Notes under the pieces: model-generated
What the model was told of the DNA's origin: nothing
The model's input: only the letters and a program-made list of their open reading frames with translations
Database searches by the model: none
Shown: in pieces, positions 17,186-26,154 of the stretch
Numbering within the stretch: position 1 is the stretch's first letter
Layout of the letters: the number at the start of each line of letters is the position of its first letter
Translations under genes and position numbers: made by a program
Source: an uncultured Eubacterium sp.
Lineage (GTDB): Bacteria > Bacillota > Clostridia > Lachnospirales > Lachnospiraceae
NCBI GenBank assembly: GCA_910584645.1
Contig: CAJUAU010000014.1
Span: 1-64,000, forward strand
Direction of reading: 5' to 3'
DNA: 64,000 bases

Positions 17186-19021
17186 TTAAGCATTTTCCAC
17201 GGTTTCATCGTCATTTTGCTCAAACAGCAATTCAAACTCATCTCTGGTAATCCTCTCCTTTTCAATCAGGAGTTTAGCCAGCCGGTCAAGAATGTCCTGG
17301 TTTGCTTTTAAAATGCTGGTTGCTTTCTCATGACAGCTGTTGATGATCTTTTTGACCTCTCTGTCAATGATCTCTGCAGTGCCCTCACTAAAGGTTTTCG
17401 TGTGGGCGATATCCCTTCCTATAAACACTTCATCGTCCGAGGTATCGTAATTTATCATTCCCAGTTCCTCTGAGAATCCATAACGGGTAACCATATCCCT
17501 GGCCGCTTCTGTCGCCTGCTTGATATCCTGGACAGCGCCGGTTGTCACATCATCAAAGGCAATGCTCTCTGCGATCCGGCCGCCAAGACATACTGTGATG
17601 TCCTGGAGCATCTTGCCCTTCGTCAAATGCAGCTCATCCTTTTCAGGCAGCGGCATCGTATATCCTGCGGCTCCCTGCCCGGTAGGAATGATGGAAACGG
17701 TGTATACCGGTCCCACATCCGGCAGGAGATGAAACAGAATGGCATGCCCCGCTTCATGATAGGCGGTGATACGTTTATCTTTGTCGGAGATGACCTTGCT
17801 TCTTTTCTCTGCTCCGATGCCTACCTTTATAAAGGATTTCTTTATGTCTTCTTCTACAATAAATACCCGGTTATCCCTGGCTGCCGCGATCGCGGCCTCA
17901 TTCAGGAGATTTTCCAGGTCAGCACCCACAAATCCTGCCGTAGTTCTGGCGATGTCTTCCAGGTTTACGTCATCTGACAGCGGTTTATCTTTCGCGTGGA
18001 CCTTCAGGATCTCTTCTCTTCCCCGCACATCCGGCCTGCCCACTGTGATCTTCCGGTCAAATCTTCCCGGTCTAAGGATCGCCGGATCTAGTATATCTAC
18101 ACGGTTTGTCGCCGCCATAACGATGATTCCCTCATTGATGCCGAAACCATCCATCTCTACCAGCATCTGGTTCAAGGTCTGCTCTCTCTCATCATGGCCA
18201 CCGCCCAGGCCGCTTCCCCGGCGTCTCGCCACCGCGTCAATTTCATCAATAAATACGATACACGGTGCATTTTTCTTTGCCTCTGCAAAGAGATCGCGTA
18301 CTCTGGAAGCACCCACTCCTACAAACATTTCCACAAAATCTGAGCCGGAAATACTGAAAAACGGAACACCGGCTTCCCCGGCAACCGCCTTCGCCAGCAG
18401 GGTTTTTCCTGTACCAGGAGGTCCTACCATAATGACTCCCTTAGGAATCCTGGCACCGAGTTTTGTATATTTACCAGGAGCGGAAAGAAAATCTACAATC
18501 TCTTCCAGCTGCTCCTTTTCCTCTACCAGACCTGCCACATCCTGAAAGGTTTTGACCTTATCATCCGGCATCGTAAGTCTGGCACGGCTTTTTCCAAAAT
18601 TCATCATCTTTCCGCCGCCACCGCCTCCATTGGCATTGGAGGACATCATGCTGAACAGCAACAAGATCAGCACTACTCCGATGATATATGGCAGAACTTC
18701 CAGATACCAGGGAGTTCTCGCCACATCCCCCACTTTCACATGGGTAAAGTTTTTTTCATCGAGAAACTGCAGGATCTGGTTGACGTCCGATACATAGACC
18801 CGTTTTTCACCATTGGAGTACTTTGCGGTCAATTCACCCGTGGGCACCTCCGCATTCTGCCTCACTTCCACACTCTGGATCTTTTCCTCCATAATGTCCT
18901 GCTTAAACTGTGTCACCGAATAATTGTCCTGGTTAGAATTTATGAAATCATTGGCAATGAACACTAATGCCAGTACCATGAGCATCAGCACGAAAAAGCC
19001 ATAGCCTTTAAACGTCTTCAT
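17186..19021 (-). CDS. ftsH: ATP-dependent zinc metalloprotease FtsH
   Basis: 611-residue membrane AAA+ protease for quality control of membrane and regulatory proteins. Two N-terminal TM segments (residues ~5-25 and ~110-128) flank an extracytoplasmic domain. The AAA domain has GPPGTGKTLLAKA, IVFIDEIDAV and the second region of homology ATNRVDILDPAILRPGRFD. The M41 protease has HEAGHA zinc ligands. Its ATG overlaps the hpt stop as TAATG, so translation is coupled. Last gene of the spoVT-to-ftsH block. Confidence 0.97.
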   Translation of the reverse strand: MKTFKGYGFFVLMLMVLALVFIANDFINSNQDNYSVTQFKQDIMEEKIQSVEVRQNAEVPTGELTAKYSNGEKRVYVSDVNQILQFLDEKNFTHVKVGDVARTPWYLEVLPYIIGVVLILLLFSMMSSNANGGGGGGKMMNFGKSRARLTMPDDKVKTFQDVAGLVEEKEQLEEIVDFLSAPGKYTKLGARIPKGVIMVGPPGTGKTLLAKAVAGEAGVPFFSISGSDFVEMFVGVGASRVRDLFAEAKKNAPCIVFIDEIDAVARRRGSGLGGGHDEREQTLNQMLVEMDGFGINEGIIVMAATNRVDILDPAILRPGRFDRKITVGRPDVRGREEILKVHAKDKPLSDDVNLEDIARTTAGFVGADLENLLNEAAIAAARDNRVFIVEEDIKKSFIKVGIGAEKRSKVISDKDKRITAYHEAGHAILFHLLPDVGPVYTVSIIPTGQGAAGYTMPLPEKDELHLTKGKMLQDITVCLGGRIAESIAFDDVTTGAVQDIKQATEAARDMVTRYGFSEELGMINYDTSDDEVFIGRDIAHTKTFSEGTAEIIDREVKKIINSCHEKATSILKANQDILDRLAKLLIEKERITRDEFELLFEQNDDETVENA

Positions 19022-19554
19022 TATTTGCCCTCCTTAAAGACCAGTTCACCGATATATGGCAGATTCCTGTATTTCTGCGCATAATCCATTCCGAACCCGA
19101 CCACAAAAACGTCCGGGACTTCAAATCCCACATAATCCACTGTCACTTCTGTCACACGGCTTCCCGGTTTGTCAAGAAGTGTACACAGGCGCAGGCTTTC
19201 CGGTTTGCGCTTTGCCAGCATATGAAGCAAAAATGCAAGGGTTCTTCCACTGTCCACTATGTCCTCTACCACGATAACATTTTTCCCTTTTACATCCAGA
19301 TCAGCATCATTGCTAAGCTCCACTGCCCCTGAACTGGTCATCCCGTCCCCGTAGCTGGACACACTTAAAAAGCCAAGCTTCACAGGAACTTTTATATATT
19401 TGGAAAGTTCACAGGTAAAATATACGCTGCCCTTCAAAATACATAGCAGGTATACTTCCTTTCCTTCATAATCCCGGTTGATCTGATCTGCGATCTCCCG
19501 GATCTTTGTCATAAGCTGTTCTTCTTTAAATAATACTTTTATTTCTTCTTTCAT
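19021..19554 (-). CDS. hpt: Hypoxanthine phosphoribosyltransferase
   Basis: 177-residue purine salvage enzyme making IMP/GMP from PRPP. It shows LLCILKGSVYF and the PRPP motif VIVVEDIVDSGRTL. An upstream in-frame start would overlap tilS; the chosen ATG follows AAGGAGAG at proper spacing and gives the family N-terminus. It lies between tilS and ftsH exactly as in B. subtilis. Confidence 0.95.
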   Translation of the reverse strand: MKEEIKVLFKEEQLMTKIREIADQINRDYEGKEVYLLCILKGSVYFTCELSKYIKVPVKLGFLSVSSYGDGMTSSGAVELSNDADLDVKGKNVIVVEDIVDSGRTLAFLLHMLAKRKPESLRLCTLLDKPGSRVTEVTVDYVGFEVPDVFVVGFGMDYAQKYRNLPYIGELVFKEGK

Positions 19555-19567
19555 CGTTCTCTCCTTA

Positions 19568-20959
19568 TCATCCCCATGCCAGCACAACCACAAGAACTAA
19601 TCTGGTCTCCTTAGTAACTTTATATGCATAACTGATCCGTCCCGGAACTGCCCAGATCACATGATTTTCTTCAGCCAGCACGATCTCTTTTGCCCTCTCT
19701 GACGCGGGAATCTTTTTATCAATAAAATATCGGGAAAGCTTTTTCCGGTTTCCCGCTGCATCCATGATAAAAAAGTCTCCCTCTTTCGGATTTCTCAGAC
19801 ATAAATCACCTTTTATTTTATCATAATCCAGCCATTTCGTATAGTCTTTTTCTGGAATTTCTTCCGGGAGTTTCCTCCTGGGAACCACATCCATGGCGAT
19901 CCACATTCTGTCCTTTCGGATTTTTACCGGTCCTTCATAGGGAAGCTGGCATTTCTGGTAAAACATTTCCCTGCTCTGATCGGCTGTATTGCGGTACCAG
20001 ACACATCCATATCTCCGCTCAACACATACTTTTCCCGGCAGGCTGACCTGTTTTCCCACCTCCATTCTGGACATGGCGATCAGCTTTTTATAATGGGTTT
20101 CGCTGATATCCTTCACCGATTCACGAAAATTTTTTAAAACCAGGCGGATGATCTCGATCTGTATAACGAGATCCAGCCGGTCAAATTCATCACAATTATA
20201 ATAATACTGCCCCTGATCTGCATGCACAACCTGCATATACTCTTTTTTTGCCTGCTTCTCAACATACGCATTCTGAAGGGCAATTTTCTGAGCCGCCTTT
20301 GCCACATGGGCTTTCGCTCTGTTATTTATTTCCCGTTCTACATAAGGAAATACCCGCAGCCGCAATTTATTTCTCGAATATTCCTCAGAATAGTTGGTCT
20401 GGTCCTCACAATACGCCAGTTTTTTCTCCTGCACATATTCTTCGATCTCCCGTCCCTCCGCAAACAGGATCGGGCGGATCACATATTCCCGCTTGGGATG
20501 AATCCCTGACAGCCCTCTGGGACCGCTTCCGCGGAACAGCTGAAAAAGTACAGTCTCCGCCACATCATCCTGATGGTGTGCCACAGCGATCTTATCAAAT
20601 CCCTTTTCCATACACACATGACGCATGATCTGGTACCGGAGATAGCGCCCTGCCTCTTCTTCTGACATTTTAAGCTCTCTGGCAGCCTGTGGGACATCCA
20701 CCCGCTCGCTGTAACATTCCAGTCCCCGTTCCGCCGCCATATCCTTTACGAATTGTTCATCCCGGTCTGCCGCCTCCCCGCGGATGCCGTGGTTGACGTG
20801 AACCACCAGCAGTGTCAGCTCAAATTCCTCCCGGCACCGGTCCAGCACATCCAGCAGGCAGACCGAATCCTTGCCTCCAGATACTCCTACAACAATCCGG
20901 TCTCCTCTATGAAAAAGTTTATTCCGTTTATTGTACTTTAGTACTTTATCCTTAAACAC
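19568..20959 (-). CDS. tilS: tRNA(Ile)-lysidine synthetase
   Basis: 463-residue PP-loop ATPase that converts C34 of the tRNA-Ile2 anticodon to lysidine, changing its specificity to AUA. The SGGKDS P-loop lies at residues 28-33; VHVNHGIRG and AHHQDDVAET follow; a C-terminal TilS substrate-binding domain includes DYDKIKGDLCLRNPKEGD and KLSRYFIDKKIP. Length is normal for the long form. Confidence 0.95.
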   Translation of the reverse strand: MFKDKVLKYNKRNKLFHRGDRIVVGVSGGKDSVCLLDVLDRCREEFELTLLVVHVNHGIRGEAADRDEQFVKDMAAERGLECYSERVDVPQAARELKMSEEEAGRYLRYQIMRHVCMEKGFDKIAVAHHQDDVAETVLFQLFRGSGPRGLSGIHPKREYVIRPILFAEGREIEEYVQEKKLAYCEDQTNYSEEYSRNKLRLRVFPYVEREINNRAKAHVAKAAQKIALQNAYVEKQAKKEYMQVVHADQGQYYYNCDEFDRLDLVIQIEIIRLVLKNFRESVKDISETHYKKLIAMSRMEVGKQVSLPGKVCVERRYGCVWYRNTADQSREMFYQKCQLPYEGPVKIRKDRMWIAMDVVPRRKLPEEIPEKDYTKWLDYDKIKGDLCLRNPKEGDFFIMDAAGNRKKLSRYFIDKKIPASERAKEIVLAEENHVIWAVPGRISYAYKVTKETRLVLVVVLAWG

Positions 20960-20972
20960 TATTGTTCTCCAT

Positions 20973-23279
20973 TCATTTTTTCCATATTCCTGCTACCAGC
21001 ACGCTCATATCATCCGACGCCTCCCTGGCATTTCTGGCAAGCGCCTGCATCAGCACTCCGTTGGCAATCTCTGACGGATTGTTGCTGTCTATATTTTCCA
21101 GTATGTTTTCCACATAAAATTCTTTGTCCTCCCCTGGAAAGGCATCGATGATACCGTCCGATACCATAACCACCATATCGCCATCTTTCAGGCTTGTCCG
21201 TGTAGATTCCGGAGACGCTTCCATATCAATACCCATGGGAAGGGTTTTGGCAAAAATGGTTTCCACGCCATCGGCGCGTTTGATAAATGTGGCAGCCGCA
21301 CCGTTTTTTACCGTCTCACATTCTCCACTATAAAGGTCTATCGCTGTCATGTCAAGGGTTGTAAACTTTTTTCCCTCATAAGACATGACAAACAACGTAT
21401 TCATGAGACGAACGGCTGACTCTTTCCGGAACCCCGCTTCGATGAGACTCTCCAGTACCTCTACCAGATTTTCACTGTCCCGGCATGCCCGGCTTCCGCT
21501 GCCCATCCCATCCGAGAGCACCATGACCAGCTCCCCGGTAGAAAGCTCCATAAAGGAAAAATTATCTCCGGACACAGTCTCACCGCTTTTTGCCACTCTG
21601 GCAAGTCCGGTAAGGGTTTTATAATTCATATCCCGCACGAACGAAACCGCCTCGTATTCTTTGGGGATGACATTTCTCATGTACCTGCCGGGACACATCC
21701 GCTGATCCAGCACATGCTCCAAAGCCACACACACATCCCTTTTTGTGATACAGGCATTTCCCCTGGCTTTCGCTATAAAACAGATTTCCAGATTCCCTTT
21801 CCGGTCCGTCTTAAAAGACAGGTTCTTTACCCGGATTCCCAGGCTTCGCAGGGCAAAAAGAACCTTTTTCTTCGTCTCCACCGGCACCTCCGCAGTCTGG
21901 TTCAGCTCCTTTGTAAATTCTTTCAGCGCCTCAGCGATCTCCATCATCTGTCCCGCCATCGCCTCCCGGCTTTCCGCCATTTTATTGCGCCAGCTCAGGT
22001 TCATCCTCGCCACTGCCATACGCTCATTGATCTTTTCAATATATTCATCCAGCCTCAGACAGCGGTTTAAAAATTTCTCACTGATATTCTGTTCTTCCAC
22101 CACACCCTGTTCGCTCGCCGCCGCAAGGATATTTTTTATGTTCTCGTAGGTCTCTTCATAATTTGTCTCCCAGCAGTAGTGGCAGTTCACACACTGCTGG
22201 CAGACTTTACCGGACAGATCATCAAAGATCTCCTGGATCTCATCACCGGATATCTGCCTTTCCTTTTCCGTAAAGTCACTGAAGGATTTTGCCAGCCGTT
22301 TAAAGGCTGTAGCAAACCCGTCGATCTTATAATTGGCAAGAGTTCTCAGATCCTCTTTGGCAAAAGGATTTTCCTGATCTTTTGTCAGGTCATTTTCAAT
22401 CGTCCGGATAAAAGAACCGGGGATAGACAAAAAGATGATCGCCGCAGAAACCATCCCCCGCAATTCCACGATTCCCAGCACCTCATTTCTTATGACATAT
22501 GCCATGATGATCCCCATCACAAGAAATGCCGCTGTACTCATGATACGCCCAATTTCCCGGAAAATTCCAACACCGATGCCCAGGAGGCAGTATACCCCCA
22601 CCAGCACCATGCCGCTGCCGGAAGCCGCCGCCAGAATTCCTCCCGCCGCTCCTGCCATCGCTCCCGGCGCCGCGCCATAACGGTATCCCACAAACAGCAC
22701 AAGAAGATAGCTGAGCGTCTCGATAAAGGAATACACCCCCTCAAAGGTCCGGGGCATTCCATAGACCGCCAGGGCAGCCAGGGAAATGAGACTGATCATC
22801 TCCTCATTTCCAAGGATCTTTGCCCAGTCCTCGTATAATAAGAAACGTACTCCCCACTGAAATACATTTGCCATGGCAACAATACACAGACTCTCCAGCA
22901 GACTCAGCCACACCGCTTCTATTGTATTATTATTTACTACGCCAGTAGTAAATCCGAGGATAAAATTTAATATTCCGCTGACGCATGCCACCGCCAGGAC
23001 ACTTCCCTCCTTGCCGTCGATCCGCCGCATGACATACTGTACAAATCCCGTCAACAGAATTAGAAAGGTGTACTGCAGAAAGTTCAGCCCTCTAGCCTGA
23101 GTCAGCACACCTCCCAGGACAGACACCATCACCAGCATCCGGCTGCCGGGACAGACTCCTGCCGCACACAAATAAGCGGGGGCAAAGGGATTGATGGAAA
23201 ACATCCACACCCGCCCAAGCATAAAACCCAGCACCGCCTGTAATATCCACCTTTTTTTTGAAACCGCACCTTGTATCAT
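20973..23279 (-). CDS. spoIIE: Stage II sporulation protein E, PP2C phosphatase
   Basis: ~768-residue membrane phosphatase that dephosphorylates SpoIIAA and so activates sigma-F in the forespore, and acts at the polar septum. The N-terminal ~300 residues contain about ten hydrophobic segments, a central region follows (with a CQQCVNCHYCWE cysteine cluster), and the C-terminal PP2C domain shows LSDGMGSGSRA and MVSDGIIDAFPG. Two ATGs lie next to each other behind GGAGG; the second has the better spacing. The upstream promoter is Spo0A-type. Confidence 0.95.
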   Translation of the reverse strand: MIQGAVSKKRWILQAVLGFMLGRVWMFSINPFAPAYLCAAGVCPGSRMLVMVSVLGGVLTQARGLNFLQYTFLILLTGFVQYVMRRIDGKEGSVLAVACVSGILNFILGFTTGVVNNNTIEAVWLSLLESLCIVAMANVFQWGVRFLLYEDWAKILGNEEMISLISLAALAVYGMPRTFEGVYSFIETLSYLLVLFVGYRYGAAPGAMAGAAGGILAAASGSGMVLVGVYCLLGIGVGIFREIGRIMSTAAFLVMGIIMAYVIRNEVLGIVELRGMVSAAIIFLSIPGSFIRTIENDLTKDQENPFAKEDLRTLANYKIDGFATAFKRLAKSFSDFTEKERQISGDEIQEIFDDLSGKVCQQCVNCHYCWETNYEETYENIKNILAAASEQGVVEEQNISEKFLNRCLRLDEYIEKINERMAVARMNLSWRNKMAESREAMAGQMMEIAEALKEFTKELNQTAEVPVETKKKVLFALRSLGIRVKNLSFKTDRKGNLEICFIAKARGNACITKRDVCVALEHVLDQRMCPGRYMRNVIPKEYEAVSFVRDMNYKTLTGLARVAKSGETVSGDNFSFMELSTGELVMVLSDGMGSGSRACRDSENLVEVLESLIEAGFRKESAVRLMNTLFVMSYEGKKFTTLDMTAIDLYSGECETVKNGAAATFIKRADGVETIFAKTLPMGIDMEASPESTRTSLKDGDMVVMVSDGIIDAFPGEDKEFYVENILENIDSNNPSEIANGVLMQALARNAREASDDMSVLVAGIWKK

Positions 23280-23371
23280 CATTTCCTCCATTCTGAGACG
23301 CCTCCCTGGACATTTGCCGCCCAGACTGCTGACCGCGCACCGTCTCACAAATTACACTTGTAGTACAAATA

Positions 23372-23436
23372 AGTATAGACAAAGTGGGTATCAGATTTTG
23401 TCAAAAAAAGAATCATGCCAAAAAAACTTTTCGACA
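23372..23436 (-). promoter_or_regulatory. Spo0A-type sigma-A promoter of spoIIE
   Basis: Minus strand: TTGACA -35 (23399-23404) and TATACT -10 (23372-23377) separated by 21 bases, plus a perfect TGTCGAA 0A box at 23430-23436. Over-long 21-22-base spacing with 0A boxes is the hallmark of the B. subtilis spoIIE and spoIIG promoters, which need Spo0A~P. Confidence 0.8.
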
Positions 23437-23442
23437 CGATTC

Positions 23443-23730
23443 TCACTCTGCTTTGAAAATTATCTCATCCTCATATACAAGGCCAAATTTCTCCCTGGCC
23501 GCATTTTCTATGTATTCATCTGTCTGCATGTATGCCTTCTGCTCCTGAATGGACTTCTTTTCCTTCTGAAGCTCGTCTTTTTTCTGCTGCAGCTCCTGTT
23601 TCTGCTTTTGCAGTTCAAGACAGTTCGCCTTCAAAGAAATACTATGAATCCCAAGAGTAGCACAAAACAGCAGAACCACCGTCATCACCAGATAAAGCCC
23701 GGTGCGGTTTCTTCGCCTTCTTCTTCTCAT
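23443..23730 (-). CDS. divIC: Septum formation initiator (DivIC/FtsB family)
   Basis: About 95-residue bitopic membrane protein: a run of Arg residues, one TM segment (GLYLVMTVVLLFCATLG), then a coiled coil rich in Gln/Lys/Leu and the conserved EYIENAAREKFGLV end. Such proteins bridge FtsL with the division core. Three starts are possible (23775, 23742, 23730); 23730 has the best GAGGA ribosome binding site. It sits between yabQ and spoIIE as in B. subtilis. Confidence 0.85.
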   Translation of the reverse strand: MRRRRRRNRTGLYLVMTVVLLFCATLGIHSISLKANCLELQKQKQELQQKKDELQKEKKSIQEQKAYMQTDEYIENAAREKFGLVYEDEIIFKAE

Positions 23731-23835
23731 ATATTTCCTCATTTCTGCAGGGGGCAGCCTAATCCCCCTTCTCATTGTTTTCTATAGCTGTAGACTGCTG
23801 TGTAATTGATATTATAAAGCGTTTTTTAGTAAATA

Positions 23836-24225
23836 TCAAGAGTTTTTTTCTCTTTTTTTTATTATTTTTGTAAATTGCTTACAGATAAATAGAAGGGGGC
23901 GGGTAAGCAGCCGGAAAGTTTTTTGGACTGCCCTCACGCAGAGGCTGGATATCCTCGTTCCAAAGGTCTTCCGAAACAAGATCGCCCCTGCCCCAAAGGC
24001 AAAGATAAAAAAACTCCGGATCGTTCCGTTATTGCAAAGGAAGATCATCTGAAATACACAAATTCCGCTGGCCGTAAAAAACATCACATCCAGAAACAGT
24101 TTCCCTACGATCCCTGGCCGGAACAGTCCCCGGATAATATTAATGATCTCATAGGCAAGCATCACCGCCACTCCGCTTATAAAGGATCCCAGAAGAAAAA
24201 TAACCTGACTTTTTATCTCTTCCAT
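23836..24225 (-). CDS. yabQ: Spore cortex protein YabQ
   Basis: 129-residue membrane protein with about three or four hydrophobic segments in the first 85 residues and a basic tail (KKREKNS). Required for spore cortex formation in B. subtilis, where it sits in the outer forespore membrane. The ATG overlaps the yabP stop as TAATG, so it is coupled to yabP. Confidence 0.85.
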   Translation of the reverse strand: MEEIKSQVIFLLGSFISGVAVMLAYEIINIIRGLFRPGIVGKLFLDVMFFTASGICVFQMIFLCNNGTIRSFFIFAFGAGAILFRKTFGTRISSLCVRAVQKTFRLLTRPLLFICKQFTKIIKKREKNS

Positions 24226-24548
24226 TATTTAAACAGCTTTCCAAAAAATGAGCCAGCATCCTTCACAGAATGGGTATCGGAATATTTTAGCTCACAGATA
24301 TTTCCTTCCAGATCCACCTCGCCCTTTTCCAGGGTCAGCCGCTTGACTTGAAGATCTTCTCCCCGGAATGAAAGCATCCCTCTGGTGGTTTCAAGCAGGA
24401 TCTCATTACTGTCAAAGGAGATCACCTCCTTCACGCCGGATACCGCTGCTTTCCTGCGGTCGATCATGTTTACATCCTGCCTTCCCGTCAGCCCTTCATT
24501 CCTCGTCTCTGCATACTGGTTGTATCTGCTTTTCTGGGAATCCTGCAA
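24225..24548 (-). CDS. yabP: Sporulation protein YabP
   Basis: 107-residue YabP/YqfC family protein; the beta-rich core has ISGVKEV-like (here VSGVKEVISFDSNEILLETT) and FRGEDLQVKRLTLEKGEVDLEG. A longer ATG frame (to 24614) would run through the promoter, so a TTG start at 24546-24548, seven bases or fewer after GAGGTGGG, is chosen. A sigma-E-type promoter lies 30 bases upstream. In B. subtilis YabP is made in the mother cell and tied to cortex formation. Confidence 0.85.
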   Translation of the reverse strand: MQDSQKSRYNQYAETRNEGLTGRQDVNMIDRRKAAVSGVKEVISFDSNEILLETTRGMLSFRGEDLQVKRLTLEKGEVDLEGNICELKYSDTHSVKDAGSFFGKLFK

Positions 24549-24577
24549 TTTGCCCACCTCAAAAATCCATTTAACAT

Positions 24578-24607
24578 AGTATATGCGCAAGCTTGGGTAG
24601 ATATGAC
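24578..24607 (-). promoter_or_regulatory. Sigma-E-type promoter of yabP-yabQ
   Basis: Minus strand: GTCATATC (24600-24607), 14-base spacer, CATATACT (24578-24585). This fits the mother-cell sigma-E consensus GKMATATT-N14-CATACANT with one mismatch in each half. It places the transcript start just before the yabP ribosome binding site. Confidence 0.65.
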
Positions 24608-24632
24608 AGAACACAGGGCTGCAGGCCCCTGC

Positions 24633-24872
24633 CTACAGATACCGGTACAGCTCCTTGGCCTCGTCCTTTTTGTAGGTTTCTTCGATGCTGAGTACTTCTA
24701 CTTTTGTATTTTTATTTCCAAACTGTATTTCAATGATATCCCCCGGTTTTACATTAAGGGACGCCTTTGCCACCTTATCATTTACCAGAATTCGCCCGGC
24801 ATCACACGCCTCATTGGCCACTGGCCTTCTCTTGATCAACCGGGATACTTTTAAATATTTATCTAATCTCAT
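24633..24872 (-). CDS. rqcP: RqcP, S4-domain ribosome quality-control factor
   Basis: 79-residue RNA-binding S4 protein, starting MRLDKYLKVSRLIKRR after GGAGGAG. In B. subtilis RqcP (YabO) binds stalled 50S subunits and supports RqcH-driven C-terminal alanine tailing. The position before yabP-yabQ-divIC supports orthology. A longer in-frame start at 24944 lies inside the hup terminator region and is rejected. Confidence 0.92.
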   Translation of the reverse strand: MRLDKYLKVSRLIKRRPVANEACDAGRILVNDKVAKASLNVKPGDIIEIQFGNKNTKVEVLSIEETYKKDEAKELYRYL

Positions 24873-24910
24873 CTTCTCCTCCATTCTGAACAATTTATCG
24901 CGAAGAACCG

Positions 24911-24989
24911 CACGAGAAAACCCGAAGAGTTTCCCGTGTCGCAAACAAACGCAAAAACGCCGATTCCGACAGCATCCAGAATCGACGTT
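24911..24989 (-). terminator. Terminator of hup
   Basis: On the minus strand ACGTCGATTC (24979-24988) pairs, with one G-T wobble, with GAATCGGCGT near 24957-24967, followed by TTTTTGCG. A second imperfect hairpin lies at 24911-24940 just before rqcP. Confidence 0.7.
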
Positions 24990-25025
24990 ATATTCAACAA
25001 TTCAAAATCCCATACAAACGCTTGA

Positions 25026-25301
25026 TTATGCGTTAACAGCATCCTTCAATGCTTTACCAGCTTTGAATTTAGGTGCTTTAGATGCAGGAATGCTCATCGG
25101 CTTCTTCGTAAGCGGATTGATACCTTCTCTTGCTGCTCTCTCGGTCACTTCAAAAGAACCAAAGCCAACAAGCTGAATCTTTTCGCCCTTCTTTAATTCA
25201 TCTGTAATAACGTCAACAAATGCTTTTAATGCTTTCTCAGCATCTTTTTTTGACAAATCTGCCTGATCAGCAATAGCTGCAACTAATTCTGTCTTGTTCA
25301 T
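25026..25301 (-). CDS. hup: DNA-binding protein HU
   Basis: 91-residue histone-like protein with the complete HU fold: MNKTELVAAIAD start, VGFGSFEV beta-turn, the ARxGxNPxT arm (AREGINPLTKK) and the FKAGKALKDAV end. It bends and compacts DNA as a dimer. It has an AGGAGG ribosome binding site and its own promoter and terminator. Confidence 0.96.
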   Translation of the reverse strand: MNKTELVAAIADQADLSKKDAEKALKAFVDVITDELKKGEKIQLVGFGSFEVTERAAREGINPLTKKPMSIPASKAPKFKAGKALKDAVNA

Positions 25302-25373
25302 GGAATATATCCTCCTCGTGATTTTGCTTTATTTTTTCGTAAACCTACAATCCCTGTAAACCTACTAAACATA

Positions 25374-25402
25374 TTTATAACCTTTTTTCAGCCATTTGTC
25401 AA
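25374..25402 (-). promoter_or_regulatory. Sigma-A promoter of hup
   Basis: Minus strand TTGACA (25397-25402), 17-base spacer, TATAAA (25374-25379), about 73 bases before the hup ATG; two GTAGGTTTAC repeats lie in the leader. Confidence 0.75.
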
Positions 25403-25488
25403 GGTTTTTTGCAGTTTTTGGCATTTTTAACTGAATTTTCAGTTTACAAGGTATTAATTCGTGCTGCCAGCACATTAATTTAACCGCA

Positions 25489-26034
25489 TTAGCTTTCCAT
25501 CTGTCTTCCCAGGAAGTTTGCTCCGCACAATGCCATTTTCTCCTCAAACTCTCCGAATTTTGATTTATCATCCCCGGAGACCAGGATCACTGCACCAATG
25601 GCGTCTCCCTCGGATACTATGGTTCCTACTGCCTGGTTTACCTCGGTTTCCCCATCTTCTGTTATCCTGCAGCGGGATTCCTTTTTATTTGTGGATAATA
25701 TATTTGTCCGTTCATCTATACACTGCTTTAACTCTTTATGAATGTCTTTTCCTGAATAATTTTTCTTGTCTGGGCCCGCCGCCGCCACGATCTGATCTCT
25801 GTCTGCCACACATACTGTGCATTTGGCAACGTTTGCCACAGACTCCACATATTCTTTTGCCAGCTCTCCCAGCTCTCCGATTGGGGAATATTTTTTTAGA
25901 ATGATTCCGCCCTCATGGTTGGTAAATATTTCCAGGGGATCTCCCTCACGGATCCTCAAGGTCCTTCGTATTTCTTTTGGTATTACAATTCGTCCAAGTT
26001 CGTCGATCCGACGCACAATTCCTGTTGCTTTCAT
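25489..26034 (-). CDS. spoVT: Stage V sporulation protein T
   Basis: 181-residue forespore transcription regulator. The AbrB-type swapped-hairpin DNA-binding domain is residues 1-50 (TGIVRRIDELGRIVIPKEIR, RIREGDPLEIF); the C-terminal GAF-like domain covers ~60-178. SpoVT tunes sigma-G genes in B. subtilis. The start is supported by a GGAGG ribosome binding site and the family N-terminus; a sigma-G-type promoter lies upstream. Confidence 0.95.
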   Translation of the reverse strand: MKATGIVRRIDELGRIVIPKEIRRTLRIREGDPLEIFTNHEGGIILKKYSPIGELGELAKEYVESVANVAKCTVCVADRDQIVAAAGPDKKNYSGKDIHKELKQCIDERTNILSTNKKESRCRITEDGETEVNQAVGTIVSEGDAIGAVILVSGDDKSKFGEFEEKMALCGANFLGRQMES

Positions 26035-26105
26035 TTATTTTTTCCTCCATAGCCATTTTTCTTGTTTGTTACAAAGATTTGCTTTCCAAATCATTGCTAT
26101 GGAGT

Positions 26106-26134
26106 TAGTATGTGGAAAAGCTGGGGATTTATTC
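26106..26134 (-). promoter_or_regulatory. Sigma-G-type promoter of spoVT
   Basis: Minus strand GAATA (26130-26134), 17-base spacer, CATACTA (26106-26112), matching the forespore consensus GHATR-N17/18-CATWHTA. About 72 bases before the start codon. Confidence 0.65.
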
Positions 26135-26154
26135 GCGAAATAACAGGTACTTTT

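Noticed and set aside
22179..22838. 219-codon plus-strand frame inside spoIIE
   Set aside because: Antisense to a clear spoIIE sequence with catalytic motifs; composition is an artefact of codon use on the other strand.
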